From positions 1-12,769 of the forward strand of contig DATILL010000008.1 in NCBI GenBank assembly GCA_035476575.1: a stretch of DNA of 12,769 nt, written 5' to 3'. The notes beneath the pieces are model-generated. The model was not told where the DNA came from. It worked only from the letters and a program-made list of their open reading frames with translations, and did not search any database. The stretch comes from DATILL01 sp035476575. Lineage in GTDB: Bacteria; Actinomycetota; Actinomycetes; Mycobacteriales; JACQDL01. This document shows, piece after piece, positions 7,417-12,769 of the stretch. The translations under genes were made by a program, and so were the position numbers. Numbering within the stretch: position 1 is the first letter of the stretch; each line of letters starts with the position of its first letter.

Positions 7417-7836
7417 TCAGCCGTGGCCGAAGAGCTGGCCGATGCTCTGGCCGATCTTGGCCAGGTCCGCGGTGACCTGGGTCGTGGCGCCGAGCAGGCT
7501 CTTGATCTTCGCCCACCGGCTGCGGGCGACCGCGGGCTCCGGCTCGGGTGTCGCGCCGTCCCCGGTGGCCTCGGTGCCCTCCGTGGCCTCGACATCCGCG
7601 GTGAGGTCGTCGATGTTGTCGAGGATCACCTCGTGCTTGGGGATGCCCGGCCCGGCGGCAGCCACCTCGGCCCGCAGCGCGGCGAGCAGTGCGACGAGCT
7701 CCGCGCTCGACCCCGCCGGAGGCGCCGGCTGGACGACGAAGTCCCCGCTACTGCTGACGTCCCCGTCGACCTGGCTCCCCACGACCACCGGCGCGTTGAA
7801 GTTACCGGAGAAGCTGTTGCCCCTGCTGGTTGGCAT
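7417..7836 (-). CDS. Small protein with N-terminal amyloid-like motif and C-terminal amphipathic helices
   Basis: The product is ~139 residues. Residues 7-31 form a Gly/Asn/Ser/Val-rich motif, NSFSGNFNAPVVVGSQVDGD followed by VSSSG, nearly the same as the C-terminal tail of the adjacent membrane protein. A Pro-rich hinge is followed by a helical region (AELVALLAALRAEVAAAG, then LDNIDDLTADVEATE), an acidic/Pro linker and a C-terminal amphipathic segment rich in Ile, Leu and Gly (IKSLLGATTQVTADLAKIGQ...LFGHG) with no true membrane helix. I chose ATG 7836 because GAGGA lies eight bases upstream; a GTG at 7851 overlaps the upstream stop as GTGA and would add five residues. It is the last gene of a three-gene leftward cluster. 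No enzyme signature is seen. The layout (short N-terminal motif plus helical domain) resembles small partners of bacterial conflict systems, but this is inference. Confidence 0.8.
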   Translation of the reverse strand: MPTSRGNSFSGNFNAPVVVGSQVDGDVSSSGDFVVQPAPPAGSSAELVALLAALRAEVAAAGPGIPKHEVILDNIDDLTADVEATEGTEATGDGATPEPEPAVARSRWAKIKSLLGATTQVTADLAKIGQSIGQLFGHG

Positions 7837-7976
7837 TTCGGGTGTCCTCACTGCGGGCTCGGCGTGGCAGCGGGGGCATCCGCGGGTGGGGCGTTCATCG
7901 TCCCGCTGCTGCTGACGTTCCCGCCGACCCGGCTGCCGACGACCACCGGAGCGTTGATGTTGCTGCCGTTGAAGAT
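7742..7976 (-). repeat. Duplicated ~75-bp motif-coding segment shared by two adjacent genes
   Basis: The DNA at ~7745-7818 (in the small gene) and ~7903-7976 (end of the 618-aa gene) aligns along its length, with long shared blocks such as acgaccaccgg and ctgctgacgt, offset by 158 bp. Because 158 is not a multiple of three, the copies lie in different frames of the overlapping gene pair, yet each is read in the frame giving NAPVVVGS and VSSSG. This supports duplication of a functional coding motif. Confidence 0.8.
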
Positions 7977-9704
7977 GGTGTGCTGGTTGACCACCACCGC
8001 GGCCTGCTGCTCGAACTCGTGCGAGGAGTAGCCGAACTCGCGCAGGATCCGACTCACCGCGAGGATGTACCGGCTCTCCAGGATCTTCAGGTAGCGGTCC
8101 ACATCGGCGCGCTGGAAGTAGTTCTGCACATTCTTGTCGGCGGCCAGCTCACGCAGGCTATACAGCGAGCCGTACCGGTCCGGGTTGATAATGCCGCGGT
8201 CCGTGCGTATCGGACGGATCAGCTTGAGCGTGTGCGCGACCCGGCGCGGCAGGGTGGCCGGCAGGCCCAGAAACTTCAGCAGCGCCTGCCCGAACGGCCG
8301 CCACTGACCGGTCCGCAGGGTGTCGATCCGCTGGTAGGCACGGGGGACCGGCATCAGCACGCACGGTGTCCACTCGATGTAGAGGGTCCTCTCGTCGACG
8401 GCCATGTGCAGGTAGACCGACACCACCAGGTCGCGGTCCCACGTCTCGACCTGGAAGCACAGGTAGTACCGTGCCCATTCCTGCGCGTCGAGCTTCAGCG
8501 CCTCCGCGTCGGCTGCCGGCACCGACGCACTCGGCGGGCTGTCCGGCCCCACCAGGAACGTCCGTGCCCGTGGGTCGCTCAGGTGGTCGATCAGCTCGTC
8601 CGCGGAGACGATCACCTGGCCGAAGACCTTCAGGTCGTGCAGCCGGCGGCCCGGCGTCAACGGCGTGGAGCGGCTCAGGTCGGCCAGCTCCTCTCGGACC
8701 CGCTTGTACAGCGCCGCCGTGGTCAGCTTTCGGTTGTCCGGAGGCTGCTCGTCGTCAGGCAGCTTGGTCAGCGTCACGGCAGAGGACCACGAGTTGAGCT
8801 CCTGTCCGGCGCCCACGAACGGCGTGTAGTCCCGGTAGACGATCAGCGGGGTGTGGGCCTCCGCCGCGACGCCGTCGTCCGGCATGGTGCGGTAGCGCTT
8901 CAGTTGCTCCATGAACATCTTTGGGCTGAAGTCGTGTATCTGTCGTGGCCGGTGGTCAGTCCAGGGGCCTGGCCCGGCGGTACCGAGATATCGGCGGAAC
9001 CGTTTGGTCAGCAACGACCACACAGACAGCCGGTCGGAGACCAGGATCCCGAGAATGGCGAGCGCGAGGAACAGGGCAACCACATACTGCGCGGTGTGGC
9101 TCTGCGGCGGCAGGTAGTCCTGGTACTGGCTGGAGGAGCCCGAGATGGCGCTCAGGCCGCCGCGCCCGATGATGACCCCGCCAAGCACGACGGCCGTGCC
9201 GACTCCTGCCACAGAGTTGATGTTGAGCCGTATCCTCAGCCTGCCTGATCCCGTTGGTCCCGCCTGGCTACGTTCGGCCATCAGGATCAGCAACCCCACC
9301 ACGAACCAGAAGACCAGCAGCGAGACGGGCGCGGTGAACAGCAGCGGAATAAACAGCAGGACCACCGCGGAGTCCCGCAGCTTGCGGCGGGTGCGGGCGG
9401 CGACGGCCTCGCTCAGCACGGCCGCGGCGTCCACCCCCGGGGACGGCGGCACCGGCCGGGTCGGCTCCACCAGAAACTCGCGGATGGCCGCGTCGGCGTA
9501 CCGCGAGCTCAGGTGGGTCGCCGCGCACAGGTAGCGGGTCGTGTCGTCCCGGTAGTCGCCTGCGCCCGGTGCGACCCCCTGCGGTGGCTGCGGCGGCCGG
9601 TCATACCACGCCGGAACAGGCGGCGGCACCGGGGGCGCACCCGGTCGCCAGGCGGCGGCCTGCGGCGGCAGCAGGCCGCTCGGGTCGTCAGGTCGGGGAT
9701 GCAT
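7848..9704 (-). CDS. Large multi-pass membrane protein with C-terminal amyloid-like motif
   Basis: The 618-residue protein starts at ATG 9704 after AAGGGACGAG. Residues 1-50 are Pro-rich and disordered. Residues ~51-110 form a short charged domain, then hydrophobic segments lie at ~112-142 (one long or two short helices), ~166-182 and ~205-222. Residues ~250-570 are a large soluble, probably cytoplasmic, region with the pattern YRDYTPFVGAGQELNSWSSA, which resembles a widespread uncharacterised actinobacterial membrane-protein family (PFVGxG...WS) as I recall it. The C-terminal tail (577-601) carries IFNGSNINAPVVVGSRVGGN then VSSSG, shared with the N-terminus of the next protein, followed by an Ala/Pro-rich end. 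No nuclease, protease, kinase or NTPase motif is visible. It lies 63 bp after the 254-aa gene and directly abuts the small-protein gene, so the three are probably co-transcribed. Function unknown; a membrane sensor or scaffold is my inference. Confidence 0.9.
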   Translation of the reverse strand: MHPRPDDPSGLLPPQAAAWRPGAPPVPPPVPAWYDRPPQPPQGVAPGAGDYRDDTTRYLCAATHLSSRYADAAIREFLVEPTRPVPPSPGVDAAAVLSEAVAARTRRKLRDSAVVLLFIPLLFTAPVSLLVFWFVVGLLILMAERSQAGPTGSGRLRIRLNINSVAGVGTAVVLGGVIIGRGGLSAISGSSSQYQDYLPPQSHTAQYVVALFLALAILGILVSDRLSVWSLLTKRFRRYLGTAGPGPWTDHRPRQIHDFSPKMFMEQLKRYRTMPDDGVAAEAHTPLIVYRDYTPFVGAGQELNSWSSAVTLTKLPDDEQPPDNRKLTTAALYKRVREELADLSRSTPLTPGRRLHDLKVFGQVIVSADELIDHLSDPRARTFLVGPDSPPSASVPAADAEALKLDAQEWARYYLCFQVETWDRDLVVSVYLHMAVDERTLYIEWTPCVLMPVPRAYQRIDTLRTGQWRPFGQALLKFLGLPATLPRRVAHTLKLIRPIRTDRGIINPDRYGSLYSLRELAADKNVQNYFQRADVDRYLKILESRYILAVSRILREFGYSSHEFEQQAAVVVNQHTIFNGSNINAPVVVGSRVGGNVSSSGTMNAPPADAPAATPSPQ

Positions 9705-9767
9705 CTCGTCCCTTGCTGGGTTGGTTTCCGGGTAGGGAGGGTGGGCGTGGCTGGCTGCCCAGGCTTG

Positions 9768-10532
9768 CTACGGCGTCGCGCCGTCCACCATCACGGCGTA
9801 GATGCCAGTGGTCTGGTTCCAGCGCTGCGCCCGGGCCGATGCGTAGACAAAGTACTCGTTGCCCCCGTTCCGCCAGTAGAGGGAATGGACGTGTCGGCGG
9901 ACGCCGTTCTTGACCCACTCGAACTCCCAGTCTACGGCGGGGAGCCCGTGGTGTGTCGTAGGTTCGAGCCGGACACGGTGGAACCCCGGATGCGTGGTGG
10001 TGAACTCCCGCTCGTACCGGACGTGGTCGCTGAGCATGTCCGCGGACGCCGTCGCGGTGCCGCCGTAGCGTAGGAACCGGCCCGAGTTGTCCGGACCGTT
10101 GTCGCCCGGATCGCCGACCTGTATGACTCCCGGGCTGGTCTCGACCGGATCCAGCCAGCCACTCGGCAGGTACGTGGAAAGGCCGAGGGGGCCGAACACC
10201 TGCCGGTACCCCGGCGGCGGCTGCGACTCCACCGGCGTGGTTGGTCCTAGGGTGTCCGTGGGGCTGCTGGTGCTCGGCTGGGAGGGCGTGGCCGGGCCGG
10301 TGGTGGGGACAGCGCTGTACGTCGCCGGCGCCGGGACCGGCTGCTCTGCCAGGCCGGCGCCCGACGACCTGTTCGAGGTGCTGAGCAACGCGACACCGAC
10401 TAGGGCGGACACCACCAGGTACGTCGCGGCCAGCGACAGGCCAAGTGGTACCGCGCCAAGCTGGGTTAGGCGGGTCGCGGGGGACCGGCCCGACGGAGCA
10501 CCCACATACACCCCCGACACGTCACACGGCAT
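9768..10532 (-). CDS. Single-pass membrane protein with exported kinase-ectodomain-like domain
   Basis: The protein is 254 residues long. A short cytoplasmic N-terminus is followed by a hydrophobic segment at ~27-51 (LGAVPLGLSLAATYLVVSAL...), a Ser/Thr/Pro-rich linker at ~60-107, and an extracytoplasmic domain at ~108-254 opening GYRQVFGPLGLSTYLPSGW and ending in the region of YFVYASARAQRW. This kind of domain follows the membrane helix of some actinobacterial Ser/Thr kinases and appears here without a kinase, so it is likely a sensor or ligand-binding module. There is no lipobox, so it is probably a signal anchor. ATG 10532 gives the longest form but has no clear ribosome binding site; in-frame GTG codons a few residues on, including one after GGGG, are alternatives. 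It is first in the leftward cluster and diverges from the TPR-membrane gene across 126 bp. Confidence 0.85.
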   Translation of the reverse strand: MPCDVSGVYVGAPSGRSPATRLTQLGAVPLGLSLAATYLVVSALVGVALLSTSNRSSGAGLAEQPVPAPATYSAVPTTGPATPSQPSTSSPTDTLGPTTPVESQPPPGYRQVFGPLGLSTYLPSGWLDPVETSPGVIQVGDPGDNGPDNSGRFLRYGGTATASADMLSDHVRYEREFTTTHPGFHRVRLEPTTHHGLPAVDWEFEWVKNGVRRHVHSLYWRNGGNEYFVYASARAQRWNQTTGIYAVMVDGATP

Positions 10533-10554
10533 ATCACGCGGCCTGGCTGCCCGT

Positions 10555-10584
10555 TTGTTGTCTCAGACGTACTTACTGTAATAG
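10555..10584 (+). promoter_or_regulatory. Possible promoter for the TPR-membrane gene
   Basis: TTGTTG (10555-10560), an 18-bp spacer and TAATAG (10579-10584) resemble a primary-sigma promoter. They lie in the 126-bp divergent gap, in the only AT-richer stretch nearby. The match is imperfect. Confidence 0.3.
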
Positions 10585-10628
10585 AGCGGTCAGGTGGCCT
10601 GTGCCGAGTCGCAGGCGAGCAGCTCCGG

Positions 10629-10658
10629 CGGAGGTGCCCAGGATACGGAGGTGCCCAG
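10629..10658 (+). repeat. Tandemly duplicated ribosome binding region
   Basis: CGGAGGTGCCCAG occurs perfectly at 10629-10641 and 10646-10658 (17-bp period). The second copy ends directly at the ATG at 10659 and supplies the GGAGG site seven bases upstream. The first copy is followed by GAT, not a start codon, so it may be a leftover duplication or a second ribosome landing site. Confidence 0.75.
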
Positions 10659-11447
10659 ATGACGAGCAACGGCCCGGGGGACGAGCGGTGGTGGCCCCGG
10701 ATCGTGGCCAAATGGCACCTGAGCGGGCCGACCGAGGACGACGACCCGGAGCTCGCCGCCGCTCGGGCCGCCCTGCTGGCCGGCAGGTTGGACGAGGCAG
10801 GCGAGGGGTTCGACCGGTGCGTCGCCCGGCGCCAGCGACCTCACGACCATGTTGGCCGCGGCGACGTGCTGCTGGCCCGCGGCCGGCTGCCCGAGGCGAC
10901 GGACGCCTACCGCCGGGCGATCGAGCTCGACCCGAATGACACCCTGGGTTGGCTTGGCCTGCTGAACGCGAGGATCGTGGCCGGCGAGGCCGCCGCAGCC
11001 GCGGCGGACCTGGAAGAGCTGGTCGCCAAACGGCCGGACGACAACGCCTGCCGCTTCTATCTGGCCAACGCCTGGTACGCCGCTGCTTTGCAAGCCCGAA
11101 GCCGGACGGGGGAGGGGCAGCCGGGCGTCATCAGCCCGGCGCAGGCGGAGCTGTGCGAGCGGGCCGCGCGCCGGATCCTCGACCTGCGGACGGCCGACCC
11201 GGAGCTCGTGCCACTCGCCGAGCGGCTCCTGGCCGAGGGGCTCGCCGGGCGGACCTGGGTGTGGGAACGCGGCGCCCTCGCGGCTGGGCTTGGCGCGGCG
11301 GCGGCCACGCTCGGGCTCGCCGGCGTGGTCTACGGTGGCCTGGCGGGCAACGTGCCGGTCGTGGTCGCCGCGGCGGTGGGCGGTGCCCTGGCGCTGCTCG
11401 GGATCGTGCTGCGCTACCGCCGGGAGGCAGCGCCTGCGCGAGGGTAG
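10659..11447 (+). CDS. TPR protein with two C-terminal membrane helices
   Basis: The 262-residue protein has a helical TPR region over about residues 30-145 (ELAAARAALLAGRLDEAGEG; then LLARGRLPEATDAYRRAIEL and a DPND turn; then ARIVAGEAAAAAADLEELV), a further helical part to ~195, and two adjacent hydrophobic helices at ~204-228 and ~231-251 ending in RYRRE. There is no signal peptide, so the TPR domain should face the cytoplasm, held at the membrane by a C-terminal hairpin. The ATG at 10659 has a GGAGG site seven bases upstream. It diverges from the leftward three-gene cluster and probably shares its regulatory region, which suggests a joint role, with the TPR domain as an adaptor. It meets the next leftward gene end to end, 46 bp apart. 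The partner is unknown. Confidence 0.9.
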   Translation: MTSNGPGDERWWPRIVAKWHLSGPTEDDDPELAAARAALLAGRLDEAGEGFDRCVARRQRPHDHVGRGDVLLARGRLPEATDAYRRAIELDPNDTLGWLGLLNARIVAGEAAAAAADLEELVAKRPDDNACRFYLANAWYAAALQARSRTGEGQPGVISPAQAELCERAARRILDLRTADPELVPLAERLLAEGLAGRTWVWERGALAAGLGAAAATLGLAGVVYGGLAGNVPVVVAAAVGGALALLGIVLRYRREAAPARG

Positions 11448-11493
11448 GCGCGCCGTCGGACGTGCGACCGGCGGACACGCGGAGGACGCCAGG

Positions 11494-11934
11494 TTACCCA
11501 CGGCGGTCGCGCTGCTGTCGCGCGTTCTCCAGGTTCGACCGGACGATCTTCGTCGTCGGATGGTCGGGGCCGAGGACCCGCTCGTAGCCGGCTAGGACAG
11601 CCGTGCCGGTGTCGATGGCGCGGGCCAGGTCCGCGGTGGCCTCCAGGTGACGGACCGCGTGATTCGCGAGCCCGGCGCACGCCGCGACCTCGGCCCCGCC
11701 CGTTACGACGTACGTCGTACCCGTGGGGTGCTCGACATGGACCGGCCCGATGACCGTGCCCGGCGACCCGCCCGTCACCATCTGGGCATGGCCGGACGCC
11801 CTCACCCGCGGCCCATCGGCCGGAGCCGGGTCATCGCCCGCCAGCCGCGCCAGCCACGGCGGCAGCGGCGCCGTCGTCGCCACGTTCGTGACCACCGCGA
11901 CGGCCCCGACCAGCAGGACGTCAGCCACAGCCAA
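11494..11934 (-). CDS. Short TPR-end protein with N-terminal hydrophobic segment (possibly truncated)
   Basis: The frame runs leftward from a TTG at 11934 (or GTG 11928) to TAA at 11496-11494, up to 146 residues. It starts with a hydrophobic stretch (ADVLLVGAVAVVTNVATTA) that could be a membrane anchor, passes through a Gly/Val/His-rich segment (HAQMVTGGSPGTVIGPVHVE), and ends with one half-TPR, LAGYERVLGPDHPTTKIVRS, the same signature as the protein at the left edge. An in-frame TGA at 11943-11941 limits upstream extension, there is no ATG and no good ribosome binding site, so the 5' part may have been lost. Third positions are strongly G/C, consistent with a coding past. It may be a short functional anchor-TPR protein or the remnant of a larger NLR/TPR gene. 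Confidence 0.5.
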   Translation of the reverse strand: MAVADVLLVGAVAVVTNVATTAPLPPWLARLAGDDPAPADGPRVRASGHAQMVTGGSPGTVIGPVHVEHPTGTTYVVTGGAEVAACAGLANHAVRHLEATADLARAIDTGTAVLAGYERVLGPDHPTTKIVRSNLENARQQRDRRG

Positions 11935-12093
11935 GCCCAGTCATACGGCACGCCGCCGGCCGTGCCCCCGCTCGCCACCCCTCACGAGGTGCGATCCTGC
12001 CACCAGGCCAGGGCGGACGGCAGCTCACCGGAATGTGCCGTCCCGGTCTCCACGTCGACCAGCCCGATCCGTCACGTGACTCGGCCAGCCCAT

Positions 12094-12137
12094 CGGTGGA
12101 CAGGAAGCTGTAGCCCGAGCACGTTTTCTGTCCACCG
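12094..12137. repeat. Intergenic hairpin, 15-bp stem
   Basis: CGGTGGACAGGAAGC (12094-12108) pairs with 12123-12137 (ending CTGTCCACCG). Ten outer pairs are perfect; the inner five include two G-T pairs that would be G-U in plus-strand RNA. The loop is 14 nt. There is no T-run, so a classical terminator is unlikely. It lies just downstream of the vapC fragment on the minus strand. Confidence 0.6.
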
Positions 12138-12167
12138 GCGGAGGTACCGCTGGTGGCTGCCGCCGCC

Positions 12168-12251
12168 TCAGGTCGGTGACACGACGGGCAGGCTGTGGGC
12201 GTGGGCGGCCTCGGCCAGGCGCTCGTCGTAGGCCACGAACCAGGTGAGCAC
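12168..12251 (-). pseudogene. C-terminal fragment of a PIN-domain (VapC-like) toxin
   Basis: Leftward translation gives VLTWFVAYDERLAEAAHAHS, then LPVVSPT and TGA (12170-12168). This matches the usual C-terminus of VapC-family PIN ribonucleases, where a last strand and helix of the form xFVxYDxRLAxAAxxxGLPVVxP closes the fold. A TAG lies four codons upstream (12263-12261), and the expected preceding helix and catalytic acidic residues (LDAxHLA-type) are missing. The break lies within ~20 bp of the inverted-repeat element at 12267, which suggests that insertion or excision of that element removed the rest. No VapB-like antitoxin is seen nearby. It cannot be an active toxin. Confidence 0.65.
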
Positions 12252-12266
12252 GGGCGGCCTCTAGTA

Positions 12267-12403
12267 GTCAGTGCATCACCCGGCTTGGCCTGGGGCGAGG
12301 GCTCGTACGCTTGTTCGCGAACCGGGCAGGTCGTACCTGCCCCTGATCAGGCCCGATGTGAGCCCTCGCGAGGGTCCCAGGTTAAGCCGGGTGATGCACT
12401 GAT
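12267..12403. mobile_element. 137-bp nested inverted-repeat element (MITE-like)
   Basis: The ends are a perfect 19-bp inverted repeat: TCAGTGCATCACCCGGCTT at 12268-12286 and its complement at 12384-12402. Pairing continues inward through 12295/12375 with only G-T exceptions, then a six-base bulge and a second perfect 9-bp stem (CGAGGGCTC 12296-12304 with GAGCCCTCG 12360-12368). Inside lie GTTCGCGAAC (12313-12322), an 8-bp stem GGGCAGGT/ACCTGCCC around a 3-nt loop (12324-12342) and CCTGATCAGG (12342-12351). There is no room for a transposase, so this is most like a miniature inverted-repeat element or a highly structured RNA/DNA element. I find no clear target-site duplication. It directly abuts the broken vapC fragment. 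Confidence 0.7.
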
Positions 12404-12547
12404 CGCCTGAAACCACCCCACAACGGCTGGGACGTGAGAACAACCGAAGACGGACTACCGGAGTTCCGGCCGCCCCGATCAATCGATCCGGAGCGGAAAC
12501 CCATCCGCCACCATCGACACCGAAAACGGACACCATGAGATGGGACG

Positions 12548-12589
12548 CGGTGGCATGCCGGTCGCTACACAGCGACCGGCATGCCACCG
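12548..12589. repeat. Perfect 19-bp hairpin
   Basis: CGGTGGCATGCCGGTCGCT (12548-12566) and AGCGACCGGCATGCCACCG (12571-12589) are perfect complements around the loop ACAC. The stem is very stable and itself contains the palindrome GGCATGCC. No T-run follows on either strand. It could be a factor-independent terminator of the GC-rich hairpin-only kind or part of a mobile element. Confidence 0.8.
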
Positions 12590-12769
12590 GAAATGCTCTG
12601 GGGCATTCGCCGCTGTGCTCACCGCGGTCCCAGGGCCGAGGCAAAGTCAGATGATCATGTCTTGACCTGGCAGTTCGTGGCTCGGGTCCGCGGCGTGGCG
12701 TGGGGACGGATGCGGCCTACGCGGTTTTGATGGTGGTTCTCATGCCTACCGTCATCCCGTTGAAGGCCA

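Larger units (their letters stand above)
11935..12769. other. Decayed, gene-poor region with fragments and inverted repeats
   Basis: No intact gene is supported in these 835 bp. The stretch holds a PIN-domain scrap (12168-12251), a 44-bp hairpin (12094-12137), a 137-bp nested inverted-repeat element (12267-12403) and a perfect 19-bp hairpin (12548-12589). A short leftward open stretch at 11982-12071 reads RIGLVDVETG...ALAWWQDRTS before a TGA, looks protein-like and may be another 3' gene scrap, but it lacks a start. Between 12404 and 12547 I see nothing recognisable. Confidence 0.6.

Noticed and set aside
7830..9248. Long plus-strand open frame (472 codons) opposite the 618-aa gene
   Set aside because: The product is Arg/Gln/Val-rich without domains, while the minus strand shows membrane helices, a ribosome binding site and tight gene packing.
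9955..9980. tRNA T-arm-like GGTTCGAGCC
   Set aside because: It lies inside the 254-aa protein gene and no acceptor stem, anticodon arm or CCA end can be folded around it.
12276..12644. 122-codon minus-strand open frame
   Set aside because: It runs through the inverted-repeat element and a hairpin, its product has no protein-like features, and long spurious frames are common at this GC content.
12717..12769. Leftward open frame at the right edge reading AFNGMTVGMRTTIKTA then TAG
   Set aside because: Only 16 codons are visible; it could be a real gene end, but an opposite-strand ATG frame (MVVLMPTVIPLKA) looks equally good, so neither can be supported.

Overview
The window is very GC-rich, with strongly G/C-biased third codon positions, GTG/TTG starts and GA-rich ribosome binding sites. 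Together with the protein families present (NLR-type TPR proteins with the VLGPDHPDTL signature, a Pkn-type receptor kinase, membrane proteins with Pro/Ser/Thr linkers) this points to a filamentous actinomycete chromosome. I cannot fix the genus. It looks like an accessory region: there is no housekeeping operon, and several genes are broken or fragmentary.

Layout. (1) Positions 1-4360 read rightward: the 3' end of a large TPR protein, a transmembrane Ser/Thr kinase (766-2523) and a complete bacterial-type prolyl-tRNA synthetase (2621-4360) that lacks the usual actinobacterial proS neighbours. (2) Positions 4362-7001 read leftward: tetR -> ASCH-domain gene (4-nt GTGA overlap) -> cytochrome P450. 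The P450 is split by what looks like a single missing C near 4957/4958, so it is a recent pseudogene or a sequencing error. A strong palindrome upstream of tetR (7013-7037) is a likely operator, and a 59-codon ORF with a good ribosome binding site diverges from it. (3) Positions 7417-10532 read leftward as a compact three-gene cluster: a 254-aa single-pass protein with an exported domain, a 618-aa multi-pass membrane protein and a ~139-aa small protein. The 618-aa protein ends with, and the small protein begins with, nearly the same Gly/Asn/Val-rich motif (core NAPVVVGS). A TPR protein with two C-terminal membrane helices (10659-11447) diverges from the cluster.

(4) From 11448 to the end the DNA is decayed or mobile-like. 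It holds a short leftward TPR-end gene with a weak start, a C-terminal scrap of a PIN-domain (VapC-like) toxin, a 137-bp nested inverted-repeat element right beside that scrap, and two further hairpins.

Interpretation. The best candidate for an undescribed system is the divergent module 7417-11447. Two neighbouring proteins share a short motif whose spacing resembles RHIM-like bacterial amyloid signalling motifs, which would let the small soluble protein be recruited to the membrane protein. This is inference from sequence pattern only. The tetR-ASCH-P450 unit and the extra-looking ProRS could belong to a small metabolic or self-resistance locus, but nothing in the window proves this.
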